A stretch of 64,000 bases of DNA from Stenopsyche tienmushanensis (GCA_008973525.1 WACJ01000190.1:1-64000); one strand, 5' to 3'. Shown: positions 11,471 through 23,310, counted from the first letter of the stretch. Made by a program: numbers and translations. The notes: generated from the sequence alone by a model not told the origin.

Positions 11471-13369
11471 CTTTTTATTGGGTCGCGAGCCGCTCATTCG
11501 TCATATCAGCAGTCCGGAAAGCGGACCGATTGAGCATATAGACATTAAGGCCACTCGGTCTTCTTTTATGCTCCATGGGGGAGGGGGGGGTGTTAAGTTA
11601 GATACTTGCCACGGGCGCTTCATACCCTAGTTACAGCTCTGTCCATATTATCCGGCGTAGGCCATAAATTACTTTGCAATGCTAGTTTCGTTTTGGAAAA
11701 ATTAAGGACCGATAATTCCGCTAGACCAAAATCCGCAACCAAACATTAGATGCATTTGGTGTATTTTGCGTAAATTGGTATCGTCCCAAATCCGATAATT
11801 TTGCTTGTTCACACATCCAGTCGTCCAAAAAAATGGGCTTCATCGCTAAGGATGATATTTTTGATGAAACGTTTCTCGAACAGAACACTGATTTTAAAAA
11901 TAAAATTTGATAATTTGCATACGTTGTTTAACGCTATAATCTTCCATAGTGATTTGCCATACGCTACTAAATAATTCAAATGCAAATTTGATAGACGTTG
12001 CTTTAAAAATAAACGAACAATTGGTGATATATACAATGAGTAATGCAATTAAAACCGATATCAAAGTATATTGATCATTTTAAAAGTTGTCATTTATTAA
12101 AATCCCTTTGCACTAATATTATATTTAATAACTATTTCTGGACCGAATTCCAAGAAAACACGTAATAAATCTATTCTTCCTCCGAAGAACTGGATTTCTT
12201 GGGATTTTCCCCACATTTTTTGCATTCCTTGTATCTCCCGAAGCAGAAATTGCTTGCAGCTCCGAACATTCAATATGATTTTTCTCTTACATGGACAAAC
12301 GAATGGACGTCTCAATTTTTACGCTCAATACTTGCATCGTATTACAAATTGATTGAGAGCCATTGTTAAAAATAGAAATCGTACACAATTAATAGCCTTC
12401 GAGATTTTTCATCCCCCGATTGGTTGTGTTTCTATCGATGAGAGCGCATATCGACGAGAGCATTGAATTTTATAGCGGAAAATATTTTTTGGCGGATTTA
12501 CCTATGGGTCGCTCTCTGTCATAATAGAGAAATCACAATAAGAAATCGCGTATATCGAATGCCGAATTGCGACAAGGGCTTCTCAAGTGCTAAATCCGCC
12601 ATTGTCTATAATTTTTAATATGTACGTATATTATCATTCGATGATACAACAATATATAATATTAATATAATTTATTGTGCGTGAATAGCTCAAACTAAAA
12701 ACACTGCGCGAAAGACGAGTTTTCAGGTAAGCGGATTGGAATGTGTTAATGCACTGCAGCATCGACGGGCTTTATCAACATGCGGGGTTCGGCTATCGGC
12801 ACGTCCCTTAGACGATGGTCCCGACCAACGAGTCGGCTGCGATGAACGATGGAACAAGTTTAAAATTTCACTCGTTCGATGATAGGGGTCGATGATAGTT
12901 TAATAAAATGTCGAACAATCAGCATAAAGTATTGGAGACAAGCAAGCGAAGGATATATATTATTATTCCGCCAGATTATGTGTCATTCGTATCCGTCAGA
13001 TCTTCGACGGGTTGATTGACAATTTATAAAGTACTGAATTATTTAGATATTGAATATAATCGATGAACATTTTGATAGTATGCCCTATGGAAACGCAATT
13101 ATGGCAAGTCTTAAAGGAGTAGCTCACCCATTTAACGTTTGACAAGTCCATCAATCGACTCTGAGCGGCAACGTCATCCGAGCTTAAAGCTGCAATATCG
13201 AACAATGAACCACGAAATTGAAGGCTTTATCTGATTTAATTGTAACAGCACATAAAGGGTTTAGGCTGTGGAAAGTGATCAGCTTGATAGTGATGCACTC
13301 CTTAATTGTTATTTTATACAACCCTTAATAAAAATAGCCATTTAGGTCATCGAAACGTTGGAATAACGG
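11471..13369. other. gene-free sequence
   Basis: It contains a poly-G run near 11580-11592 and several chance-type open frames. A short palindromic relation exists between GGCGGATTTACCTATGG at 12493 and sequence near 6450. No gene is supported. Confidence 0.35.
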
Positions 13370-13490
13370 AATAGTCCCTGGACTCGAATTTAGACTGTGT
13401 GGTAAAAAGCTTTATCGTACCAACAAGAATGTATTTATATATCTGATCGATCGTTGAATCCAAGATCTGACCCACTATACTAACAATTGA
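13370..13490 (+). repeat. fragment of the tRNA-derived SINE
   Basis: CCTGGACTCGAATTTAGACTG, then a pyrimidine-rich CGTACCAACA segment and TCTGATCGATCG follow the same order as in the SINE at 16734-17182. The 5' A-box part and the 3' half are missing. Confidence 0.5.
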
Positions 13491-13839
13491 CATGATTTAA
13501 AATAGTATAATGTTCATCAATTGGATATTCCGTTAGTTTAAGGAGTCCTCTTTTTTTTCTTGGTCATGGTCAATTTATCCAGAATATTTTCATATCAGCA
13601 CGATTCGCATAACTGATAAGTATTAGGCGTACCGCATGAACGTTCAGAATTAAAACGCCATAACTTCGCCTTCAACAATAAGAAACTATATTACTTAAAC
13701 AATTTTTATTAAAAATCACATTTTTAGAAATAATAAATTCTTTAAATTTTTTAATTACCTTGTTTTGATTTCGTAGCTTTATATTCTTTAAAAGGTAATC
13801 AAAGTATGCGACCGAGATTTATCTCGGAGCATTATTCTA

Positions 13840-13935
13840 TGGGGGTGTCTGCTCCTTCGTTTACGACAATAAAATATTGAGTGGCAGGGTTTAAACGACG
13901 TCGTACGAACTGCCAAGACGAACATCGCATTCGAT
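13840..13935 (+). pseudogene. mariner transposase N-terminal fragment
   Basis: Frames here read APSFTTIKY, a stop, then VAGFKRRRTNCQDEHR. This is the helix-turn-helix region seen also at 18040-18350 (APSFTTVKYWVAEFKRE). The match stops abruptly where the repeat shared with 23843-23890 begins, which marks an old junction. Confidence 0.55.
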
Positions 13936-13987
13936 TCTTTTCCGAAAGCTCTGATGATATTTCTATCTATTATCGATGCGTTGTGCC

Positions 13988-14550
13988 TAGGGAATTCAAT
14001 CCCGGGATCCCGGACAGTTTTAGGTGCTCATGAATCCCGGGATTAGTAAACTATATCCCAAAAAATTCGAGACATATATTTTTCAAATTGTTATATTTAC
14101 CTTTCCCTACCGGTGATGTATTTACTACACCACGACTCTAATAATGGGAATATCGATATGAAATATAATAGATATGGGCTTCAGAATTTTTGTATTCCTC
14201 CGTAATATAATTACGAATCATATCAAAGTATTATAGTATATAAGTATTCATCTGCAGCGGCGGAAATAAATAATTTGTCGGGAAATCGGTAATTTTGCGA
14301 GCAGCATGTTGCCTGGCTTCCAAAATCAGATCCAGACTAAATAACGAAACATTTGGTGCTTTAATGTTACTTTGGGTGTATTTTCTAAATGATATTTAAA
14401 TTTTTTAGTGTTTTATTTATTTTTTTGAATTGTATTTTCATTTTTTCTTAAATAAACAAAATTCTTTCGCCTACAAGTTATTTTTTTATATTAAACAAAT
14501 GAACTTATTAGTAATTTTTGATCAAATTTATTAATGTAAGATCTTAAACT
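13988..14550 (+). mobile_element. hAT-family non-autonomous element, copy 3
   Basis: It starts with TAGGGAATTCAATCCCGG, like the element at 7615. It carries the same internal blocks (ACCGGTGATGTATTTACTAC, GCGGCGGAAATAAATAATTTG) and keeps a decayed piece of the hAT dimerisation region at about 14305-14400. The 3' terminus is missing: it stops at ATTGAAAAT, which coincides with TTGAAAAT in the host repeat at 23957. It therefore seems to have joined there by recombination or deletion. Confidence 0.65.
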
Positions 14551-14799
14551 ATTGAAAATTAAAAAACAACAGTACTTTTATCAATATCAAATAGTCGAAT
14601 ATGTAGAATATTGCACAAAATCTTTTTCAATCCGGTCGATCTTTGACTAACTGAAATTCCGAATCTTCATATGTAACTGTAGCGTAGGCGATTTGATATC
14701 CCCATGTAATAGCGCTGTTAATCTGAGCAGATTTAATTCTTAAGATTGGCAGCGACATCTTCCGTCCCTTTTCAGGCGCAATGTGCTATTTTAACAGCG

Positions 14800-14945
14800 C
14801 CATCTTCTGTGGCGCTGCGGGGACATTGCACCTGCAATTACCGTTGACGGTGACGCGCAGGAGGCGGGAGTCGGGGAGTTGACGGTTAGCCTTGATTGCG
14901 GGAGAACGTCCTATCCGCAGCCAAATCCCTCTCTCATTTCGTTTG
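14800..14945 (-). repeat. GC-richer interspersed repeat family, copy c
   Basis: It runs from GCGCTGCGGGGACATTGCACC through GGTGACGCGCAGGAGGCGGG to CCGCAGCCAAATCCCTC. It matches 4080-4205 directly and 22460-22627 in reverse. With copy d it shows that the unit extends at least to the GGACATTGCACCTGCA block, about 150-165 bp in total. Confidence 0.6.
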
Positions 14946-16030
14946 ACGCCCGTCCGGCTACAAATGATCCGATAGAAGAACGGATCCGTGCGTTGGCTCG
15001 GCCATTCCGATGAGAACGTGCAAACGGGGAGCTGCCCGAGCGACTCTGCCCCTGAGAGCGCCCCCGCTCTCTACGTAACATAACCATTCAATAATAATCT
15101 CCACGCGATTACCCCATGGCATGGCAATATGACTGCTATACGTATGATTGGTGCTTCTTATGAAATAACGGCCAATTTATTTGACTTTTTGCATCGACAC
15201 ATGGAGGTTATTTATTTTTGAACTAAATCCAATGCTCTCGACGATGCAAAAAAATCTCATGGTCGATAAAATTGGATTCAGTTGGATGACTGGTTGAAAG
15301 CCTTGACTTGACAAAACTGCACTTAATGGAACTTTCACAAATTTTTTTTGGAACGCATTTTAATTCAAATTTAAATGGTGTATTATTTATTTAAAGCAAT
15401 TCAATGCGAGATACATTAATATATCTAGGGTCAATTTTGAAATTCAAATAACAATTTGATTTTTTTGCGGTGAAGAAAAAATCACCAAAAAACAATTTCT
15501 AAGACCGCCATATACAAAATCAACAATAATATTTTTTTATTAGTAATTGTATAGATTATGTCTTAATGATGCATGTATTGATGACATCAACGTCGAGTTC
15601 GCTTGTACATTATAAATGCATAATTGCAGCTTTAGCAACTCCGATCCGTATTGTTCTTTCGTAATTGTTTGGCATGTTCTTTGACGTTAAATTGGAATTA
15701 ATCCCACAATTCTTCCTTCAAGTCTCTTCTATCGGCGTAAATATTCAATTAGGAATACCATGCAAAATAATAGCAAATTTATGATTGCATTTCCTGGTTA
15801 AAAAGATGAATGCGATCGTTACGTCCTCGATTTACGCGGAAAATATGTCCCAAGGAAAATATGGATACATTAGGGGGAGGGGGGGGGGCGAAAGTATTCG
15901 AAAATTTAGTTTAAAAAAGTTTAAATAATCACCCATCCTATTTGTTTTGCGGATGAGTTTTAAATGATCCCAGTCTTTGTGATAACTCTTCGATTTTTTG
16001 CCGTGGATCTGATTCGATTGGGGATTTAAA
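14946..16030. other. gene-free sequence
   Basis: GC-richer at 14950-15090, then AT-rich. A run of G residues with one A lies near 15871-15888. No gene or complete element is recognised. Confidence 0.35.
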
Positions 16031-16036
16031 TTAAAG

Positions 16037-16548
16037 TCATAGGAGTTCTGACATCAATATTTCATTTTGCATGCTGACCATTTTTAATTCGTCGCAAAGA
16101 CGTTGGATTTCCTCTTTGAGGTCATCTTGTGACGACGTGCTTTCCTCCATTGTCTCTTGACGTTTGTCGTCTTGACCGGTACTCTTTTCCGTCTGTCCAT
16201 TCGTATGTCGGCCAAATGCGTCGTTTTCTGACACCAGTGTAATGTAGGAGTGTGGAGGACGGAATTCTCGAGGAGTGAATGAAACGCGACAATGGAGTTT
16301 CGAAACTTTATTATTCGGGGCCATGTGTCGTGGAGCCGCAAGGCAGAGTTTACAAAGTATGCGTGCACTCGCTCTCTCCTTACAGACTTGTTCCTGCTCC
16401 TCCTCGTGAGCAGAGCTTAATCGTCGCGTTGCGCGCGCACCATTTATTCCCCCTCCACGCTTCACATCGTTATCAAAATTCGAAAGGCCCTCCCGTCCTG
16501 GGTTCATCCCTTAAGCTTCTATTATCACTTCACCATAAACATATTTGA
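16037..16548 (-). mobile_element. LTR-retrotransposon 5' end: LTR, primer-binding site and gag start
   Basis: On the minus strand the sequence runs from about 16548 (TGTTTATGGTGAAG) through an AATAAA-containing R region (near 16315) to ...CATTACA at about 16239. It is followed at once by CTGGTGTCAGAA (16226-16237), a typical tRNA primer-binding site of insect Gypsy/BEL-type elements. Downstream is a frame starting MEESTSSQDDLKEE and ending in a coiled-coil-like segment (EEIQRLCDELKMVSMQ), which looks like a gag N-terminus. The frame stops at 16037 and no pol region follows, so only a fragment remains. The LTR boundaries are inferred from TG...CA ends. Confidence 0.55.
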
Positions 16549-16733
16549 GTGTATCCGTAAAAATAAAAAAATCTGTTGCACAAAAATAATGTTTGACAAT
16601 AGCTCCATAAAAAATAACTTATACATTTTTTTCCGTCACTGTGTCCAGACACAAACTTAACTCAAACATAACGTCTCAAACAACGCAAATACTCTTGGGC
16701 CCCCCTAATATATTTAATAGCCTGCTATTATGA

Positions 16734-17182
16734 CCAAGTGTTGGTATAGTGGATAAGATCCTGGACTCTTATTACAAAGGTTCAGGTTCAAATCCAGATT
16801 GTGGAAAAAATTTTCACCGTACCAACACATTTGGGAGATCGGAAATATTAATATTTCTGATCGATCGTCTCGATCCAGGTTTACCCTGATTTCCTGGATT
16901 AGAAAAAGTAAATGCTGAGGCGATTAATGAAGTCGTGCAGGGACGCCCATTAGTGAGTGATTGAATTTGCAACAATAATTAAATTATCATTTATATATAA
17001 TGATAATTTCGCTACTCACTCATAGATTATCTCCTCTCCTACCTTTCCAAATAATCCTATCCTTACTTTACCACGTGTGGAAGGCAACGGGAAACCACCA
17101 CATTAAAATCCTTTCCCTAGTAAAATCTCCTATGGAGATCGCCTACGTCCGATGGTTCGGATATGGCACATTAAGAAGAATA
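16734..17182 (+). mobile_element. tRNA-derived SINE, full-length copy
   Basis: The head carries an A-box-like TGGTATAGTGG (16742-16752) and a B-box GGTTCAAATCC (16785-16795), 32 bp apart, the internal RNA polymerase III promoter of a tRNA. The body has GATCGATCGTCTCGATCC, an AT palindrome (ATTATCATTTATATATAATG), and a conserved GGAAGGCAACGGGAAACCAC box near the 3' end. The unit finishes at TATGGCACATTAAGAAG, followed by A/T-rich sequence. Related copies are at 22630-23050 (reverse), 34987-35292 (5' truncated) and 13370-13490 (fragment). Confidence 0.8.
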
Positions 17183-18039
17183 TTATAATAAATAAAAAAT
17201 ACAATAGTTAAAAATCACAATCATCGTTATGATATTGATACAAATATTTTAGATTGTTTTTTTATAAAAATATGAATACAAAAATAATGGATAAAAATGT
17301 GCCTTTGAAATATGCCAATTTATTTCAATAGTCGAAGATTTTTTTAATGAAGGTTTGCTTTCATTAAAACGCAGTAGAATTTATTTACAAAGTTCCACAG
17401 TTTTCCTTTTTTTAATGAGGTTGACCATGCTTTTGGAGCTCACTATCATCGCGTATTTTCAGGAAAAATAATAGTTGCAAAGCTTTTCCGCGCCGTGCAA
17501 AAATGTTGGCTTACAAAAATGCAGGAAGAACATTTATTTTAAAGTTAATTGGGGGAAAACTAATACCGATGGATTTCTCCCTAATTAATTTAATAATACG
17601 TTTCGCGTATTAAACCAAATCGGAATGCAATACCTGAAGTTTTCGAGCGTTTCCACGGAAATGCTGACGACATACTTTCTTCTCTGACAATGACAAATTT
17701 GCATTAGCTTTTTTGAATATTTATTATCTAAAAACCGCATATAAGAATGCCGATATCGTCACGCTAAATTCGAGCGTATCCAATCATCGCTCTTTATGCA
17801 ATCATCTCACTCTAATGCAGAGATATTCAACCTTTCTTTGAGTCGAGGCTTAATAAAATATGGATTATATTGAAATACATTTCATTAATTATCAATGAAA
17901 TTAATAAATAAATTGAATATCAATTTCCACATAAGTAAGAAGTACTTATTTTATAAACGCTTAAGTTTCAAGCTTGAAGAAGCTACATTTTTTAGTATTT
18001 GTTTGGTAGCCATCAATAGTTAAGGTTCTCAGTGAATTA
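17183..18039. other. AT-rich gene-free sequence
   Basis: Nothing recognised beyond simple AT-rich DNA. Confidence 0.35.
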
Positions 18040-18350
18040 AGTTACTCCGGGGGAGTCTGCTCCTTCTTTTACAACAGTAAAATATTGGGTGGCAGAGTTT
18101 AAACGAGAGCGTACGAGCTGCCAGTGACGAACATCCTAGTGGTCGATCAAATGAAGGGACTATGCCAGAAATAGTGAAGAAAATCCACAAAATTGTGTTT
18201 GATGATCATCGACTGAAAGTGCACGAGCTAACAGACATGGTAAGCATTTCAAAAAGTGTTATACATCACATAGTGACTGAAAATTTGGACATGAGAAAGC
18301 TGGGCGCAAGATGGGTGCCGCGTTTGCTCACAGAGTAGCGAAAACAGTCT
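18040..18350 (+). pseudogene. mariner transposase N-terminal half (irritans-like)
   Basis: In shifting frames the sequence reads APSFTTVKYWVAEFKRE, then after a frameshift MPEIVKKIHKIVFDD, HRLKVHELTDMVSISKSV and MRKLGARWVPRLLTE followed by a stop. This is the paired helix-turn-helix DNA-binding domain and linker of a mariner transposase. The catalytic domain is absent; unrelated GC-richer sequence follows at about 18355. Confidence 0.7.
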
Positions 18351-18354
18351 TTAG

Positions 18355-19080
18355 TGTACGTCTATTCCGGGTTTCCCCAGACACACGGGGATTGTCTTCC
18401 ACTGATATTTAACCATAAGGGAAACGCTACGACGCCTTTTGTTCCGCGTCCTTCAGAGTAGGCGAGGTTTCCGCAGGAAGACCAGCTTCAGACTACGCGC
18501 ACCTGACGATGCGTCAGAGGAGAAAGGCCAAAGGTTGCACTTAGTTCTAAGGTACTACTAACACGTACCCGCCAGTAGTGTGGTAATCCGGATTAAATCC
18601 TAAAAATTAAACTCATTCTGGAACTCTGAACTGTATGTTTGGCATCATCGTTATTTTGTTCGTTTCCTTGCTTATTCTCTTCAAGTAGCTCCCAAAGCAT
18701 CCATGCCTGGTGAGGACCTGAGTTGTATGGTGGTAGTTCATTTGACTGTATTTCTTGGCAGTTCACGGTTCCAAGTCTGGTATTAACGCGGGTTCACTGC
18801 CACCATGATTCCAATCTTAGTTTGAAGGGAGCTGCATCAAATTACGGACTGCATGAGCTACCCCTTCCCTATGGTACTTTTATCAGTTCGGTCATTTGTA
18901 GTACTTAGCCACAAGCCGTTCTTCTCTGTATGTACTAGGCTGTTGAGCATAGTGGTCTATGACACAGACTCTACCAACTTCTGTAATCAACGGTTCCACA
19001 CATCCCTTTATGGGTACGCAGCACAGGGTGACTTGCGTACCCAACTGATTTTAGCTGTCAAAACAATGGTCTGAAAGGGG
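18355..19080. other. GC-richer block of unknown nature
   Basis: About 700 bp here has clearly higher GC than its surroundings and two overlapping open frames (18723-18908 and 18853-19074). Neither frame matches a protein family I know, and no splice-bounded exon or terminal repeat is evident. It could be an old repeat or retroelement tail joined to the truncated mariner. Confidence 0.3.
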
Positions 19081-20670
19081 ATAATTTGCACTAATTCCAT
19101 ATGCGGGCAATATCATTGTGACAGTTTTTTGGGATGCACGTGGGATAATTCTCATTGATTACCTTCTAAGAGTAGTAAAAATCAATGAGTTGCAAAGTTC
19201 AAATTGCGTCCCTATTTGCAAGTTTTAGGCTAATCAAATTATTTTATTTTTCCAAACTTGAAAATATAGTTCGGTGCATTTGCCAACAATGAAGTCAGTG
19301 ATTGATGGCTATTATGAAGAGCTCGGCGGTTGCATCATCTTTCATAGATAGAAAAACATGATAAAACCTCTACCGCCTACCATAAAAGCTTGAACGTCCT
19401 CTGGTGGGCGGTAGCATCCAAATTAGCTACCACTGCTTTAATGCATTACTTATTAAGTATTGCTATAAGTAAGTCGCATTAAAAAAATACATACAATTGA
19501 ATATGTATAAATCCGAACAAAATTAGGATTTAGAAAGCCACATACGATCTTAAAATCGCAGGTTTGCCGCTCCTGATCTAATCAATATGCATTTGTCTGT
19601 TCGAATCTTTACGCAGAAGAGTTTCGCGTTATCACATTTCATAGTTAATAATTTAAATTTATCGATTTGTTTGAACAATTCCATTGTTCTTGATCACTCT
19701 CATATCGAAAGCGTTTATTGTTGGCATAGGTTGTCTATTTTAGGGCATTAAATTTATTTTTAGTGCATCATGTTCATTGAAGTGAGTGAAAATAATTTCC
19801 ATTGATCTTCTATCATTTCTGATAAAGCATCCTATTGATGAAGTATTAACGTCACGCCAGCTTAAGGTGGATGTTTTTAGATATTATAAAATGTTACTTG
19901 AAGAGAAATTTGACTGTACACAATTCTAGGAAAATCTATAATACAGGCGAGTATATTTTTTTGTCATTTATAAAATACTCCGACTGTCTCTGATTTTGGG
20001 TTTAATCCATTTTTTTCTCATCGCCGACACTTAAAAATAAAATATTGACGCTTTTGATGCTTATAAAAATGTGTCAAAAAGAGCAACGAGTACTGGTACA
20101 CGAGACCCTCAAGGACGGCACGTAGTGCGATTTTTAACTGCCGCACGCACAACAGAGAGTCGACCGAAAGTCTTGGCCGCTGGAAGATGCAGTTTTTTCA
20201 CCGATTTATCTGTAGTCTCATAGATCCTTTTCTATCATAAATCCTACGCGTGAGGCCCGCGTCTAAGTAACAATAACCAATTAGTATTAATCGAAGGGTT
20301 TTATTTCAAATTTGACTTTGAAAAAATACTCTAGCCTCCACGGAAATACTAATAAAAGCATTTTCACGCATTTAATATATTCCGTCAGTTCCATTTCAAT
20401 CCGCTTTTAGTTCTGGGATCTATTCCTGTGTACTTGTTGCATTTGCTCAGTTATACAGACAGAGTTAATACATATTGCAAAAGTTGTGCAACACGTAGAT
20501 GAGGTGTTCAAGTTATTGACGCCCCCACAGTGAAACGATTATACACACTGTACAAGTTTGTCTAATTTGGGCTTGTATGCGGTTTTTTTAACGCGGAAAT
20601 TGACATTGCATTTTGGATTGCTTGTGAATGCATTTGAATTCGTTGAAATCACACAATATTATTCTTGCAG
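19081..20670. other. mostly AT-rich gene-free sequence
   Basis: A GC-richer patch at 20095-20265 (GGACGGCACGTAGTGCG, CGAAAGTCTTGGCCGC) has no recognised identity. Otherwise nothing is seen. Confidence 0.35.
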
Positions 20671-20671
20671 G

Positions 20672-20739
20672 ATGGACAACGTAGCTCACGAGGATAACAA
20701 CAGGAATGGCAACAGCAACGAACTGACGGCGCGCCGGAG
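20672..20739 (+). CDS. candidate first coding exon of an unknown gene
   Basis: A CAG acceptor ends at 20670, an ATG follows at 20672, and an open frame of 22 codons runs to a donor (GGAG|GTAATA). The peptide is hydrophilic and Asn-rich (MDNVAHEDNNRNGNSNELTA, then Arg-rich). The exon is markedly GC-richer than its flanks, as expected for coding sequence. It ends in phase 2, and I could not find a following exon. The 25285 gene does not continue it in frame. It could also be a chance combination of splice-like signals. Confidence 0.3.
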
Positions 20740-22459
20740 GTAATATCCATTTTATACAATCTTTCTGGTCGTTAACTCTGTCTTTCGTCTTCTTGTGTGG
20801 TGTAATAGAAAATAAGTTATATATTTTGCGCATGGGCGGCGTTGCGTCGGATGCTTTGTCGGATTTGGTGCCTAATTTGTCATTGCAAAATAAATCCAAT
20901 CCAAGCATCACCGATCACTCTCAGCGGTACTCAAATTATTTGCAACAGGCAATATTATTTTAGCATTGCATTTGCACGTGACAATTCAATAAATTGCTCA
21001 CTGATCAAAAATCAAGTCTCTGTAAATTATTCGTATCCATGAAGGCTGTGATCACATTCTTGCCAGTTTGATTATTCATTAAAACCAGATTCTCTAGAAC
21101 AACTTATATGCGACTGGGTCATATCGTTGGAGTGACAGCAAACGATAATAGCCCAAGAAGTATTTATTTGCGCAAACAATGGGAATAAGAAGAATAAATA
21201 TTTAAAATTGATGATGACCATTTAATGCTTATATTTAATCGTTTGGCTGCTATGGTGTTTTTTGATGAAAGGATGTTTGTTTGCTATCTTCCTCTCTCTC
21301 TTATTTGATTGTGCTAACGCATACGCAAGATGCACTACAAGGTTAAGCACTGATACCCTGACGCACAGAGAAATTACTCATATTCGAGCATTTTGAAGTC
21401 ATCAATGAGTTAAAAGCGTAGTAAAAAGTAGTCCACTATTGGAATATGTTGCTAATTTTGATTACAGCCCAAATATACATTTTTTTGTTGGCCAAAAATG
21501 AGTAGAACTTCAAATTCAATTATTTTTCACCAAAAAATTGATCGAATGTATTCTTTCGTTTGGAATTGAAGATCGGTCATGCTTTGGACGCATGTGTATA
21601 AGAAGACACAAATTGCCAACGTGCATTATATCTATCTATAACGTCAATATGAAGTACAAAGAATTACCTGTCGTTGATGTTATCATCATCATCTTTCCAA
21701 TCAAAGACACGACGACGACTATGTGACCCAATTATGCTCGCGTATTATGTAAGCGTTTTTATAAAAATCAACAATAGTCACACTGTATTACGTATAGTTG
21801 TCGTGCATTGAAGTTTTTTATAATTATTTTACTAGTCTGTCGATTGTGCTAATTAAAGATAAAATCCAATTACTGTCGATGCACTTGTTGAATATTGACA
21901 ATTGCAGAATTACTATTTTAAAGTGTGTTTTGCTGAACTTGAATGGTTCTATTCTGTTTAATTGGAAAAAGTGCATGGGCTTCAAAGGCAAAATTGCATT
22001 TTAACATTGCACAATGTGTATTTCAAGAGTTTTTTTTTATTGTTTTTGTAAAATTTCCCACGAAGCGATGAAGTACAACCTGACACCAATGAACGCCTGC
22101 GAACTCTTGAAAGCAAACAATCAAATAATCCATCTATCCATGACCGAAGTTCATCATAGAATCACGAATATAAATTAAAAACAATGTATTAGGCCCTCTT
22201 CGTAGCGTGCTTCCTAAAATTAACCTCAGTACCGTAGGGCTCCGCTCTTCACATCCTTTCCGATTTACGACGATCACATCCTTTTGAACGAATACACGGT
22301 TCTTTAGATTCTTCGGTGACTTATCAATTCGAGGCGATGTCCAAAATGATTGTATTTATTGATGTTTTTAATAAATCATATTTGATGTTGCTGGACGAAT
22401 GGATGGGAATAGACGGGCGTCGAATAGAAAGATTCTCTTCTATGAATAACTATTTATTC
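20740..22459. other. gene-free sequence
   Basis: It contains the reverse copy (about 21335-21415) of the repeat at 5911-5965. Other open frames here show no recognisable features. Confidence 0.35.
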
Positions 22460-22627
22460 CACACGAGAGAGAGATCTGGCTGCAGGAGGGATGACTTCCC
22501 GTAGCCAAGGCTAACCGACGACTCCCCCGACTTCCGCCTCCTGCTTGTCACTTCCCAATCGGGAACGGTGCACGCGTAAGAAGCGATCGGTCAGTATGCA
22601 GGTGCAATGTCTCCGCAGGGCCACAAG
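22460..22627 (+). repeat. GC-richer interspersed repeat family, copy d
   Basis: ACGAGAGAGAGATCTGGC, CCCGTAGCCAAGGCTAACCG, CTTCCGCCTCCTGC and GGTGCAATGTCTCCGCAGG match copies a and c in reverse and copy b directly. The SINE at 22630 begins within a few bases of its right end. Confidence 0.6.
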
Positions 22628-22629
22628 AG

Positions 22630-23050
22630 ATCTTCCTATTGTGCCATATCCGAACCATCGGACATAAGCGATCTCTATAGGAGATTTTACTAGGGAAAGG
22701 ATTTAGTGTAGTGTTTTCCCGTTGTCTTCCACACGTGGTTAAAGTAAGGATAGGATTATTTGGAAAGGTAAGAGAGGAGGGAATCTATGAGTGACTAGCA
22801 AAATTATCAATGATCAATGATAATTTAATTATTGTTGCAAATTCAATCACTCACTCATGGGTGTCCCTGCATTTACTTTTTCAAATCCAGGAAATCAGGA
22901 TAAACCTGGATTGAGACGATCGATCAGAAATATTAATATATCCGATCTCCTAAATTTGTTGGTACGGTGAACTTTTTTCCCAAAATCTGGATTTGAACCC
23001 GAACCTTTATAATAAGAGTTCAGGATCTAATCCACTATACCAACACTTGG
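22630..23050 (-). mobile_element. tRNA-derived SINE, reverse copy
   Basis: On the minus strand it starts CCAAGTGTTGGTATAGTGG. It then has the B box (GGTTCAAATCC with one change to GGTTCGGGTTCAAATCC context), the GATCGATCGTCTCAATCC segment, the AT palindrome, GTGGAAGACAACGGGAAA and ends at GGATATGGCACAATAGGAAGA. It is near full length and collinear with 16734-17182. Confidence 0.75.
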
Positions 23051-23208
23051 TTCACTAGAGATGGTCTTTTATTCCACTTGCAAACTTGTCTTTTATTCCT
23101 ACTCATTCCTGATGTTGGTTAGTCCAGGCGGTTTCTTCCGTGATTTATTCAAGCAGTTCCTCGACGTTCCTCTTTCCACGAAGTCTGCGATGGACTCGTC
23201 ACTTACAG

Positions 23209-23310
23209 TTAACCCTTTCGGACCGGAGAGCAGACATACTATGCTCTTATGTAAATCCACTTTACTCAATAAATAAACCTTAACACTGTGATAGCACACA
23301 ATATTTATTA
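23209..23310 (+). repeat. piggyBac-like terminal fragment
   Basis: TTAA (23209-23212) is followed by CCCTTTCGGACCGGAGAGC and the ATGTAAATCCACTTT and GATAGCACACAATATT blocks, matching 8640-8800 in reverse. The CCCTTTCGG terminus is a variant of the CCCTTTGAG terminus of the other TTAA-flanked elements. Confidence 0.45.

Noticed and set aside
16742..16795. Possible tRNA gene
   Set aside because: A and B boxes are present, but no cloverleaf can be closed and the unit is repeated with a SINE body, so it is a SINE head.
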